A DNA stretch of 32,314 nucleotides, from positions 1-32,314 of the forward strand of contig CADBMD010000087.1 of the NCBI GenBank assembly GCA_902795735.1, in the 5' to 3' direction. This DNA comes from an uncultured Bacteroidia bacterium (GTDB lineage: Bacteria > Bacteroidota > Bacteroidia > Bacteroidales > UBA932). Under the pieces are notes generated by a model, which was given only the letters and a program-made list of their open reading frames with translations, had not been told where the DNA came from and did not search any database. Positions 7,811 to 15,895 of this stretch are shown here, one piece after another; within the stretch, counting starts at the first letter, position 1, and every line of letters starts with the position of its first letter. The position numbers and the translations under genes are program-made.

Positions 7811-8296
7811 ATGGTACTAGAAAAGCAAGTTTTCCTGTTCCTCAACATCGTGCATAACAGCATGAAACAGCGGATCGCCGACTCATTCCGTTCAGCTGGC
7901 TACAAGCTGTCGCCCGAGCAGTATCTGGTGATGGACACGCTCTGGGACGAGGGAGTCCTTACCCAGCAGCAGATAGCAGACATAACGATGAGGGACAAGA
8001 ATTCAATAGTGAAACTTATTGATGGCTTGGAAGCCCGCAACCTTGTCCATAGAGTGTCCAACCCTGACGACAGGCGGCAGAACCTGATTGAAGTGACGCC
8101 ATATTCACTCTCCATCCGCAGCATGATTGATGCATTGGCTTATGAATCTGTTTCAGGGATACTTGATGGCATTTCCAGGGAAGACCTGAAGACGGTTGTC
8201 AGGGTCTTCGCGACGATGCAGGGAAACATGGATCCTGCATCAGACCTCCAGGCTCTCGCGGAAAAGTATCCAACTAAAAAGAAATCAAATGGGTAA
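7811..8296 (+). CDS. MarR-family transcriptional regulator
   Basis: A 161-aa winged-helix repressor or activator of the MarR type. The helix-turn-helix region spans about residues 50-80 (LTQQQIADITMRDKNSIVKL), followed by the wing with the family signature NPDDRRQNLIEVT (about 92-104). Flanking helices would form the dimer interface. The protein contains no cysteine, so thiol-based redox sensing as in OhrR is not possible; a small-molecule ligand is more likely. It is the first gene of the Hdr-like operon and overlaps the next ORF by 8 nt (8289-8296), so regulator and redox complex are translationally coupled. Control of this operon is inferred from position. The family call is firm. Confidence 0.9.
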   Translation: MVLEKQVFLFLNIVHNSMKQRIADSFRSAGYKLSPEQYLVMDTLWDEGVLTQQQIADITMRDKNSIVKLIDGLEARNLVHRVSNPDDRRQNLIEVTPYSLSIRSMIDALAYESVSGILDGISREDLKTVVRVFATMQGNMDPASDLQALAEKYPTKKKSNG

Positions 8297-8984
8297 ACTG
8301 TATGACCTCCTGATGAAGGACTATCGCCTTAAGGAGGGCCTTAATGCTTGCATAAACTGCGGGACATGCACTGCAATCTGTCCTGCTGCAGAATTCTACC
8401 GTTATGATCCACGCAGGATCGTGGACATCGTACAGAGCAAGGATGATGTGGAGATTGAGAAGCTTCTTCGGAGCGATACCATCTGGTACTGCGGGGAATG
8501 CATGAGCTGCGTGACCAGGTGCCCGAGGAAGAACGCTGCAGGGCTTATCATAATGTCCCTTCGGAACCTCTCTATAGAACTTGGATATTTCATCGATTCA
8601 GAGAAAGGCAGGCAACAGTATCTTCTGACAAAGGATCTGTGCTCCAATATCCTCGACTATGGTTACTGCGTCTATCCCAGGAGGTTCGACTATGCCGGCC
8701 ATCCGGAAGCCGGAAGGGTCTGGGAATGGGAGGAGAAGCATCTGGACGATGTGTTCGAGCGTCTTGGCGGAAACCTTGACGGCTCGGGCCCTGGGGCTAT
8801 GAGAAGGATTCCGCAGGAAGACCTGGACCAGCTTAAGGCGATTTTCGATATCACAGGCGCTACAGCACGGATGGAGTCGGTGCGTAAAGCAGGGGAGAGG
8901 AAGGCAGAAGAGTGGGGCATGACCGAGGAGGAGTTCGAGGCCAAGCTTTACACCGACAGCTCTCCCAAACATCTCAATCATTAG
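8289..8984 (+). CDS. HdrC-like 4Fe-4S ferredoxin protein (first)
   Basis: A 231-aa iron-sulfur protein. Two CxxCxxCxxxCP motifs (C21/C24/C27/C31 and C68/C71/C74/C78) predict two [4Fe-4S] clusters spaced as in HdrC, the electron-relay subunit of heterodisulfide reductases. The rest (about 90-231) is charged and helical, without further cysteine motifs apart from isolated Cys, and is longer than a minimal HdrC. The ATG at 8289 overlaps the end of the MarR gene; an in-frame extension upstream to 8196 is rejected because it would lie wholly within that gene. The next gene starts 4 nt after the stop, and HdrB- and HdrC-like proteins normally form a tight subcomplex. The electron partner is not known. 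Confidence 0.88.
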   Translation: MGKLYDLLMKDYRLKEGLNACINCGTCTAICPAAEFYRYDPRRIVDIVQSKDDVEIEKLLRSDTIWYCGECMSCVTRCPRKNAAGLIIMSLRNLSIELGYFIDSEKGRQQYLLTKDLCSNILDYGYCVYPRRFDYAGHPEAGRVWEWEEKHLDDVFERLGGNLDGSGPGAMRRIPQEDLDQLKAIFDITGATARMESVRKAGERKAEEWGMTEEEFEAKLYTDSSPKHLNH

Positions 8985-8988
8985 GAAC

Positions 8989-10053
8989 ATGATCTACGAA
9001 GGAAAACAGAAGATCTGGTCGGAGTACCAGAAAGAGATACCTGACGACCATTATTTCTACGTCAGGAGCTGTATCAGGCAGAGCTTTTTCCCTGCCTCCG
9101 AGGCAACCTTCCTCGACATAACGAGGAATGTCCTGGAGAAAGACATATTCGAGACTGAACACCATACCACATGCGGGGGCATAGCCTACCACAGCGATAC
9201 CATACCTCAAGAGACTGTCATGACCATCATAGCAAGGCAGTTCGCCTTGATGGCCAAACATGGTTACGAGAACTACGTCTGTTCGTGCATCACTTCGTTC
9301 GGCCTTTATTGCGAGACGATGGAAACCTGGAGGGAATTCCCTGAGCTTGAGGCCAAGATCAGGGAGAATCTCTGGAAGTCCTGCAAGCTCGAGTTCGCCA
9401 AGCCTAAGTTCCTTGTCCATGCAAGCGACCTTATCTATAAGTATCGCAACCAGATAGCCGCCCAGGCCGTCCGCAAACTGGTCAATGTCCACACGGGCGA
9501 ACCGCTGAAGGTCGTAGAACACATCGGCTGCCACTATTCCAAGATGTTCCCGTCCAAAGGAGTCGGTGGAGCAGAATATCCCTATGTCCTTGTCGGCATG
9601 ATTGAGGCATGGGGCGGAGAGATCGTCGATTATCCGGAGCGTCGCCATTGCTGCGGATTCGGCTTCCGCCAGTATTTCATCAAGGGGAACCGTGGATATT
9701 CATTGTCCAATACGCACAAGAAGTTCGAGAGCATGGAACCATTCAAGCCGGACCTGATCATTACGAACTGTCCCGGCTGCCCGTATTTCCTTGATAGGTG
9801 GCAGTACGTGATAGCTGAATCCACCGGGAAGACTTACGGCCAGGACGGACATGGGATTCCGGCCCTGACTTATGAGGAAGTTGCAGGCCTCGTCATGGGA
9901 TATGATCCCTGGGACCTCGGCCTTCAAACCCATCAGGTCGGAGTGGAACCTCTTCTTGACAAGATGGGTGTGGAATATGACCCTGCGAAGAAATTCCTTG
10001 GGAAGAATGGCAAGGACCTCGGCAGTCCTGTCCCTTGTTCATGTTTGAAATAA
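8989..10053 (+). CDS. HdrB-like CCG-domain subunit
   Basis: A 354-aa protein with two cysteine-rich CCG (DUF224) domains, the module that in methanogen HdrB holds two noncubane [4Fe-4S] clusters and reduces a disulfide. The C-terminal motif is canonical: C181, C221-C222-G, C261-x2-C264. The N-terminal motif is not: C28, then TCGG with a single Cys at 62, then C98-x-C100 instead of CC and CxxC. The C-terminus (about 290-354) ends in PCSC. In characterised complexes HdrB pairs with HdrC and receives electrons from flavin-bearing HdrA, and the same trio is present here. Methanogenic CoM-S-S-CoB is not expected in this organism, so the substrate is unknown. It is spaced 4 and 6 nt from its neighbours in a single transcription unit. 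Confidence 0.87.
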   Translation: MIYEGKQKIWSEYQKEIPDDHYFYVRSCIRQSFFPASEATFLDITRNVLEKDIFETEHHTTCGGIAYHSDTIPQETVMTIIARQFALMAKHGYENYVCSCITSFGLYCETMETWREFPELEAKIRENLWKSCKLEFAKPKFLVHASDLIYKYRNQIAAQAVRKLVNVHTGEPLKVVEHIGCHYSKMFPSKGVGGAEYPYVLVGMIEAWGGEIVDYPERRHCCGFGFRQYFIKGNRGYSLSNTHKKFESMEPFKPDLIITNCPGCPYFLDRWQYVIAESTGKTYGQDGHGIPALTYEEVAGLVMGYDPWDLGLQTHQVGVEPLLDKMGVEYDPAKKFLGKNGKDLGSPVPCSCLK

Positions 10054-10059
10054 AGAGAG

Positions 10060-11115
10060 ATGAAGAACAATATCCTGATAATAGGCGGCGGCCCTGCCGG
10101 GCTTGAAGCCTCTGCCCAGCTCCAGAGGATGGGCTACAATGTTATCCTTATCGAGAGGTCGCCCAAGCTTGGCGGTCACCTGGCAAAATGGGACAGACTG
10201 TTCCCGGACAGAGTGCCTGCGGACGAGGTCCTCAGGAGCCTGCTGGATGCTACGGAAGGGGTCAAGTGCTTTACTGACACGGACATAAGGGCAATCAACC
10301 GCCTGGACAAGTCCTACAATGTCAGGCTTACTAACGGAATCACCGTCTTGTCCGATGCCGTCCTTGTCGCATCAGGTTTCGACCTTTTCAATGCAGTCAG
10401 GAAGGAAGAATACGGCTACGGGATCTACAATCAGGTAATGACCAATGCCGACCTTGAAGCTTATTTCAGGACCGGCGAAGACCGGAGGATAGAGAATCCA
10501 CGAAAGGTGGGTTTCGTCCATTGCGTAGGGTCACGTGATGAGAAGGCTGGCTGCAGGTCATGTTCCAAGGTCTGCTGTGCGACTGCAGTCAAGCAGGCGA
10601 TAGAGATGAAACAGGCCTTCCCGGAGGCGGAGGTGTTCTGCTTCTACATGGATCTCCGGCTTTTCGGACGTCACTACGAAGATCTCTATCTGGAAGCTCA
10701 GAAGGAATATGGCGTGAGGTTCATCCGTGGCCGTGTCGCGGAGGTGTCCGAGAATTTCGACGGGACCCTTCTTGTCAAGGCTGAAGACACGGTGGCAAGC
10801 AAGCCTCTGAAGGTCACGTTGGACCTTCTTGTCCTGATGGCTGGTATGAGGCCTTCGGCATCTGGGAAGGCGCTGGGCGAACTCCTGGGAATGAACGTCG
10901 AAGATGACGGTTACTTCGCGGTAAGGAGCGGGATTGCTGCCGGGCAGAGAAGCCAGCAGCCTGGAATATTCCTTGCCGGGGCCGCGACAGGCCCCAAGAC
11001 CCTCCCCGAAACCCTGGCGGATGCCCGTGCCGCAGCGATGGAAGTTGACAGGTATCTTACGGAAGTATTCCCGGATGCCAGGAATTACAAACAACTTGTC
11101 AAGGAAAGATGGTAG
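10060..11115 (+). CDS. HdrA/QmoA-like FAD oxidoreductase (compact form)
   Basis: A 351-aa flavoprotein. The FAD dinucleotide-binding motif IIGGGPAGLEA is at 7-17 and the C-terminal FAD segment FLAGAATGPKTLPETLADA is at about 304-322. The HdrA hallmark lies between them: CVGSRD (155-160), then C165, C168 and C172-C173 in CRSCSKVCCATAVKQA, expected to bind a [4Fe-4S] cluster. Methanogen HdrA is nearly twice as long because it adds ferredoxin-type domains; these are absent here and may be supplied by the two separate HdrC-like proteins. QmoA of sulfate reducers is a closer architectural match. It probably passes electrons between an NAD(P)H, ferredoxin or quinone-linked donor and the Fe-S subunits, but whether it bifurcates electrons cannot be told. 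The next gene starts inside it (7-nt overlap). Confidence 0.88.
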   Translation: MKNNILIIGGGPAGLEASAQLQRMGYNVILIERSPKLGGHLAKWDRLFPDRVPADEVLRSLLDATEGVKCFTDTDIRAINRLDKSYNVRLTNGITVLSDAVLVASGFDLFNAVRKEEYGYGIYNQVMTNADLEAYFRTGEDRRIENPRKVGFVHCVGSRDEKAGCRSCSKVCCATAVKQAIEMKQAFPEAEVFCFYMDLRLFGRHYEDLYLEAQKEYGVRFIRGRVAEVSENFDGTLLVKAEDTVASKPLKVTLDLLVLMAGMRPSASGKALGELLGMNVEDDGYFAVRSGIAAGQRSQQPGIFLAGAATGPKTLPETLADARAAAMEVDRYLTEVFPDARNYKQLVKERW

Positions 11116-11438
11116 ATTTCGGTTTCGGGCTCGTGCCCAGTTCAAGGATCAATCTCGATCTTTTCGACAAAGGAAAGTACGAGGAACTCGCTGCCTTGGA
11201 ACCGGATGTCCGGATCTGCATGGCATGCGGCAGCTGTACGGCGGTTTGTACTGCCGGAAAGTTCGAACCTACCAGTTTGAGGGAGGCCATCGAGGACATT
11301 AAGAACGCCCGTGCTGACAAAGCTCTCCAGATGCTGGAACCATGCCAGCTTTGCGGCAAATGCTCCATGGTATGTCCCCGTGGGATCAATACCCGTCACC
11401 TTATCCTGTCCATCAATAAAATCTATTCGGAGAAATGA
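11109..11438 (+). CDS. HdrC-like 4Fe-4S protein (second, short)
   Basis: A 109-aa protein made almost entirely of two [4Fe-4S] motifs: C37/C40/C43/C47 (CMACGSCTAVC) and C79/C82/C85/C89 (CQLCGKCSMVCP). This is the size and spacing of a minimal HdrC or the soluble part of QmoC. It is distinct from the longer HdrC-like gene at the start of the operon, so the complex would carry two separate ferredoxin relays. It overlaps the HdrA-like gene at its start (11109-11115) and the membrane fusion at its end through an ATGA overlap (11435-11438), implying coupled translation and fixed stoichiometry. I infer that it links the HdrA-like flavoprotein to the membrane subunit. Confidence 0.87.
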   Translation: MVDFGFGLVPSSRINLDLFDKGKYEELAALEPDVRICMACGSCTAVCTAGKFEPTSLREAIEDIKNARADKALQMLEPCQLCGKCSMVCPRGINTRHLILSINKIYSEK

Positions 11439-13411
11439 CACCTCTTTCCTATCTGCTTGCGGCTCAGGCCGAAGTCCCGGAGGTGATCGACAGGATACCG
11501 TCTGGATTCAGTTATTTCGTGATCCCATTCACGGTCGGAGTGGCCTTCATGTTCTGTTGGCTTGGAGTCGGGTTGATAAGGCTCCTCGCTGATATTCCCA
11601 AGGAGGACCGGATCAAGTTCGGCAAGTCCTTGTTCATCCCTAAGGTGGCATTGAAAAACATCAAGGAACTCTTCTGTGATTGCCTTTTCCATGTGAAGAT
11701 CTGGCAGAGGAAGCCTCTCCTCGGCTATATGCATTCAGCAATCGCCTTCGGGTGGTTCATGATCATCATACTCGGACACATAGAGGTGGCTCTCTTTGTG
11801 CCGGCTCGTTTGAACGTTACCCGTGGCGGCCTTTTCTATCCTATATTCTACAGGTATTTCGTGTGGATGAATCCCGGACACACAACACTCCGCGGATCGT
11901 TCTTCTTCTTCCTGATGGATTTCTTCCTGCTGTACATCCTGTCGGGAATAGCCCTTGCGATATTCAAGAGGTTCCGTTCCATCGTCCTTGGAATGCGCCA
12001 CACCACCAAGCCATCCTTTGCCGACCGTGTAGCTCTCTACAGTCTATGGATGATCTTCCCGTTAAGGCTGCTCGCAGAGAGTTTTACCGCTGACCTGAGC
12101 GGAGGCAGTTTCCTGACCATCCCGGTCAACCAGTTCTGGCATTTCCTCTTCGGGGATAAATTATGGTTCATGCCATGCTGGTGGGCATATTCAATCTGCC
12201 TGGGCCTCTTCTTCGCGGCCATGCCTTTCAGCCGTTACATGCACATCCTTACGGAAGTCCTCTGGATCTTGCTGAGGAATGCCGGCGTCAAGCCTAACCA
12301 TCCGAGGAAAGGTGTCGCTGAGGCGGAAATCTATGCTTGTTCCAGTTGCGGACTTTGCCTGGACGCATGCCCGATGAATGTCCAGAAGAAGAATCTGAAG
12401 TATTCTTCGGTGTATTTCATCCGTTTTCTGAGGCGACACAATGAGAAGAAGATCAATGCGATAGCTGATAAGTGCCTGATGTGCGACAAGTGCCATGCCC
12501 TTTGTCCGGTCGGTGTCGATGCGCCGGCTCTTCGCCGTGCCCAGCGCGCCACTGTCAACAACACCATGCCCTATAATTACGCTTACCTCGACGCTTCAGG
12601 TTCCGTGCAGCCTTCCGAGCCCGGCCGAGTCCATTCTCGCTTCGCTGCGGCTGAGAACGGCCTAAGCCCGGAGTCCGCTCCGGCAGACTCAACACAGCCG
12701 TGTCATGCAAACCCTGGGGTCCTGTATTTTGCAGGATGCATGACTCACTTGACACCGAGGATCATCAAGTCTGTTGAGAAGGTGTTCAAGGCGGCAGGAG
12801 TGGAATACGCCTTTGCCGACCGCGAAGGAGGCATCTGCTGCGGACGACCCTTGATGCTGGCTGGCCGGACTGATGCGGCAGCTAAGGTGATAGAGGCCAA
12901 CAAGCAGATGATAGAAGCCTCAGGATGCAAGACACTTGTCCTGTCATGCCCGATATGCTATAAGATATTCAAGGAAGAATATCATCTGGAAGGAATCAAT
13001 GTAGTCCATTATACCCAGTTCATCAATGAACTGATAGCAGCAGGGAGGCTTGACGTTAAGAAAACCGACGAGAAGATCGTCTATCATGACCCTTGCGAGC
13101 TGGGACGTGGCTGTGGCGTCTATCTCGAGCCTCGTGCAGCCCTCAGCCAGGTCGGGACCCTTGTCAAAGCATCCAAGGAATATGACGAAAGCATTTGTTG
13201 CGGAGGCAGCCTGGGGAGCCTTACCTTGGACACGCATGACAGGGCCAAGATTTCCCAAGCCTCACTCCAGGCTCTCCTTTCAGGGAACCCGGAAACCATT
13301 GTTACCGCCTGCCCGCTATGCCTCAAGACATTCTCGGAAGCAGTTTCACGTGGAGAAAATCTGGAGCAGCATGTCAAGGTGAAAGATTTTGCTGAAGCAA
13401 TCTGCCCTTAG
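11435..13411 (+). CDS. Membrane-anchored HdrD-like fusion (NarI-like domain + 2x[4Fe-4S] + two CCG domains)
   Basis: A 658-aa protein. The N-terminal 275 residues hold about five hydrophobic segments (roughly 27-50, 98-122, 155-178, 197-216, 246-266). His100, His115, His236 and His270 lie in or beside them and could ligate b-type haem. Two [4Fe-4S] motifs follow (C302/C305/C308/C312 and C347/C350/C353/C357). Two canonical CCG domains come next: C435, C468-C469-G, C505-x2-C508; and C554, C588-C589-G, C626-x2-C629. The order matches a DsrM-DsrK or HdrE-HdrD fusion and the membrane Fe-S oxidoreductases linked to menaquinone in syntrophs. I infer quinone-coupled electron transfer with the HdrA/B/C-like partners upstream. 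Residues 396-410 come from a 42-bp repeat inserted in frame in the linker between the ferredoxin and CCG parts. Confidence 0.87.
   Translation: MTPLSYLLAAQAEVPEVIDRIPSGFSYFVIPFTVGVAFMFCWLGVGLIRLLADIPKEDRIKFGKSLFIPKVALKNIKELFCDCLFHVKIWQRKPLLGYMHSAIAFGWFMIIILGHIEVALFVPARLNVTRGGLFYPIFYRYFVWMNPGHTTLRGSFFFFLMDFFLLYILSGIALAIFKRFRSIVLGMRHTTKPSFADRVALYSLWMIFPLRLLAESFTADLSGGSFLTIPVNQFWHFLFGDKLWFMPCWWAYSICLGLFFAAMPFSRYMHILTEVLWILLRNAGVKPNHPRKGVAEAEIYACSSCGLCLDACPMNVQKKNLKYSSVYFIRFLRRHNEKKINAIADKCLMCDKCHALCPVGVDAPALRRAQRATVNNTMPYNYAYLDASGSVQPSEPGRVHSRFAAAENGLSPESAPADSTQPCHANPGVLYFAGCMTHLTPRIIKSVEKVFKAAGVEYAFADREGGICCGRPLMLAGRTDAAAKVIEANKQMIEASGCKTLVLSCPICYKIFKEEYHLEGINVVHYTQFINELIAAGRLDVKKTDEKIVYHDPCELGRGCGVYLEPRAALSQVGTLVKASKEYDESICCGGSLGSLTLDTHDRAKISQASLQALLSGNPETIVTACPLCLKTFSEAVSRGENLEQHVKVKDFAEAICP
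12622..12663 (+). repeat. 42-bp repeat, copy 1, in frame inside the HdrD-like fusion gene
   Basis: Matches 17314-17355 at 41 of 42 positions. It contains an imperfect 9-nt direct repeat (CGGCCGAGT / CGGCTGAGA) and encodes residues about 396-410. A perfect 6-bp inverted repeat (CCGGAG-tccg-CTCCGG, 12668-12683) follows, so the inserted block may extend to about 12710. Confidence 0.75.
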
Positions 13412-13458
13412 TTTGAAAAAAATCCATAACTTTAAGCCAAACTTGACAAAAGACGAAT

Positions 13459-15894
13459 ATGAAAAGAATCCTGATTGCCACCGTTGCCATCATGATGGCG
13501 ACGGCCCCGGTTGCCTTTTCGCAGCCAAAGGGCGGACGCCCTGCCAAGCCTGACACTGAAAAGAAAGCAGAGGAAGAGAAGCCTGCACCTGAACTGAAGG
13601 TGACTCCGGGCATGTTCGGAATAGCCAATCACGAGAAGGATTGGTATTTCGAAGTGCCAGACAGCCTTCTGGGCCGCCGGATCCTTGCAGTGACACGATA
13701 TGTCAGCAACACCCCCGGAGCTTCGCAGTACGGTGGCGAAGAGGTGACCGAGAACATGCTCTACTGGGAGAAAGCCTCCAATGGCAACCTCCTCTTGCGT
13801 GTCGACGCCCTGACAATCCATGCCGATGAGGGCCAGGACATCGAAAAGGCTGTGAAAGTCAGTTCAGAGAATCCGATCATCGCCTCGATAAAGCCTGAGA
13901 AGACATCTTCTCCCGGCACTACAAGGGTCAAGGTCACGAGCCTTTTCGAAGGAGACCTTCAGGCCTTCTCTCTCAGTTCGGCCGCAAAGAGGCAGATGAA
14001 CCTTGGCGGAGTCAAGGGAGATGCAAGTTTCATAGAGAGCGTCCGGACCTATCCGATCAACACCGAAGTCACAGTCACGAAGACTTTCACTTACAACCAG
14101 CCAACCCCAGGTGCAGGTGGCGCCGGTCCGACGAGGAGCCAGTCGCTTCCCGCCGGACGTGAAGCAGGAACCGTGACCGTAGTGCTCAATACATCCATGG
14201 TCCTTCTTCCGGAGAAACCTATGCAGCCCCGTCTTGTTGACTCTCGTGTGGGTTATTTCGCCGACGGCTACAGCAAGTTCTCGGACGATCAGCAAGGCGT
14301 GGAGAACCTCAGATTCATCACTCGCTGGCGCCTTGAGGCTCGTCCGGAAGATGTCGAGAAGCAAAAGAGGGGAGAACTTGTCGAGCCGATAAAGCCTATC
14401 ATATATTACATAGACCCTGCTACACCTAAGCAGTGGAGGAAATATCTTATCGCCGGTGTGAATGACTGGCAGGTAGCGTTTGAGCAGGCTGGATGGAAGA
14501 ATGCCATCAGGGCAGAGGAATGGCCTGAGGACAATCCCGACATGAGCCTTGAAGACGCTCGTTTCTCAGTGATCCGTTACCTGGCTTCTCCTGTAGCCAA
14601 TGCCTATGGCCCCAATGTCCACGATCCCAGGTCGGGAGAGATCATCGAGAGCCACATAGGCTGGTACCACAACGTCATGACCCTGGTCCATGACTGGTAC
14701 CAGATCCAGACTGCCGCCGTCGATCCCAGGGCGCGTTCTTTCAAGTACGAAGAAGAGTTGATGGGAGACCTGATCCGTTTTGTCTCTTCCCACGAAGTCG
14801 GTCATACTTTGGGACTTCGGCACAACAAAGGTTCAAGCGCCATGACTCCTGTAGAGAAACTGCGCGACAAGGAATGGGTGGAAAAGAACGGCCACACGGT
14901 CAGTATAATGGACTACGCCAGGTTCAACTATGTTGCCCAGCCTGAAGACAACATTGGTAAGGCAGGCCTCTACCCGAGGATCAATGACTATGACAAGTGG
15001 GCGATCGAATATGGCTACAAGGCTACTCCTTACAAGACTCCCAAAGAGGATCACCTTTACTGGAACAAGGTCATAATCGAGAGGCTGGCTGCCAACCCTC
15101 GGCTCTGGTTCGGCGGAGAGGGCTATGATGCAGATCCAAGGGCTCAAAGCGAGGACCTTGGCGACAACTCGGTAAAGGCGAGCGAGTACGGAATCATGAA
15201 CCTTAAACGCATCATTGAACATATCCCTGAGTGGAATGCAGAAGAAGGCGACGAGTACAGGAATGTGAGCCGTATGTATTCAGCTCTTACAGGACAGTAC
15301 AACCGGTACCTCGGTCATGTCGCGGCCAACATCGGAGGCCGTTACATCACCTACAAGAGCATCGAGCAGTCCGGCCCCGTGTATGAACCGGTTCCGAAAG
15401 AGCGCCAGAAGGAGGCTTTGGACTTCCTTGACAGGAACTTGTTCCAGAAACCTTCTTGGTTGGTGGAAGTCCCTTACATCTTTGCCATAACCGACCGTCC
15501 GGACAGCTATCTCTACACACTGGTGGATAATGTCGTCAGTCCTTCTGTGCTGCTCGACATCGCTAAGCTTACCCGTCTTGAGCAGTTCTCATTGTATGAT
15601 CCTTCCAACTACAAGCCGGAGGAATACCTTTCCGACCTTACCGGGATGATCTTCTCTGAATTGTACAAGGGCAAGGCTACGGACAGTTACCGGCGTTATA
15701 TCCAGCGTAAGTTCGTAACCGCTGCCATCGAGTCTGTCAATGGCAGAAGCGCTGCGGGAACTGACGGCAGGACATTGATCCTCGGTACTTTGACTGAACT
15801 TCAGAAGAAGGCTTCGAAGGCGAAGTCTTCCGACAAGGCCACCCAGGCTCACTGGCAGGACATTGCGCAAACCATAGAAAAAGGCTTGAAGTAA
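13459..15894 (+). CDS. Secreted zinc-dependent metalloprotease (DUF5117/DUF5118-type)
   Basis: An 811-aa secreted protein with a signal peptide (1 to about 21, ending AFS-Q), then a charged Lys/Pro/Glu-rich stretch (22-50). The metzincin-type zinc site HEVGHTLGLRHN is at 445-456 (H445, H449, H455; catalytic E446), followed by a Met-turn candidate SIMDY (482-486). The N-terminal 400 residues correspond to the accessory region that accompanies this catalytic domain in the Bacteroidota DUF5117/5118 family, and the length is typical. There is no lipobox, so a periplasmic or secreted location is expected. It starts 47 nt after the Hdr-like operon, with only an imperfect -7 candidate (TAACTTTA, 13427-13434), so it may be read through in part. 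Its substrate is unknown. Confidence 0.88.
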   Translation: MKRILIATVAIMMATAPVAFSQPKGGRPAKPDTEKKAEEEKPAPELKVTPGMFGIANHEKDWYFEVPDSLLGRRILAVTRYVSNTPGASQYGGEEVTENMLYWEKASNGNLLLRVDALTIHADEGQDIEKAVKVSSENPIIASIKPEKTSSPGTTRVKVTSLFEGDLQAFSLSSAAKRQMNLGGVKGDASFIESVRTYPINTEVTVTKTFTYNQPTPGAGGAGPTRSQSLPAGREAGTVTVVLNTSMVLLPEKPMQPRLVDSRVGYFADGYSKFSDDQQGVENLRFITRWRLEARPEDVEKQKRGELVEPIKPIIYYIDPATPKQWRKYLIAGVNDWQVAFEQAGWKNAIRAEEWPEDNPDMSLEDARFSVIRYLASPVANAYGPNVHDPRSGEIIESHIGWYHNVMTLVHDWYQIQTAAVDPRARSFKYEEELMGDLIRFVSSHEVGHTLGLRHNKGSSAMTPVEKLRDKEWVEKNGHTVSIMDYARFNYVAQPEDNIGKAGLYPRINDYDKWAIEYGYKATPYKTPKEDHLYWNKVIIERLAANPRLWFGGEGYDADPRAQSEDLGDNSVKASEYGIMNLKRIIEHIPEWNAEEGDEYRNVSRMYSALTGQYNRYLGHVAANIGGRYITYKSIEQSGPVYEPVPKERQKEALDFLDRNLFQKPSWLVEVPYIFAITDRPDSYLYTLVDNVVSPSVLLDIAKLTRLEQFSLYDPSNYKPEEYLSDLTGMIFSELYKGKATDSYRRYIQRKFVTAAIESVNGRSAAGTDGRTLILGTLTELQKKASKAKSSDKATQAHWQDIAQTIEKGLK

Positions 15895-15895
15895 T

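Noticed and set aside
13413..13434. Promoter directly before the metalloprotease gene
   Set aside because: TAACTTTA matches 7 of 8 -7 positions, but no TTG lies at the required distance, so it was not listed as a feature.
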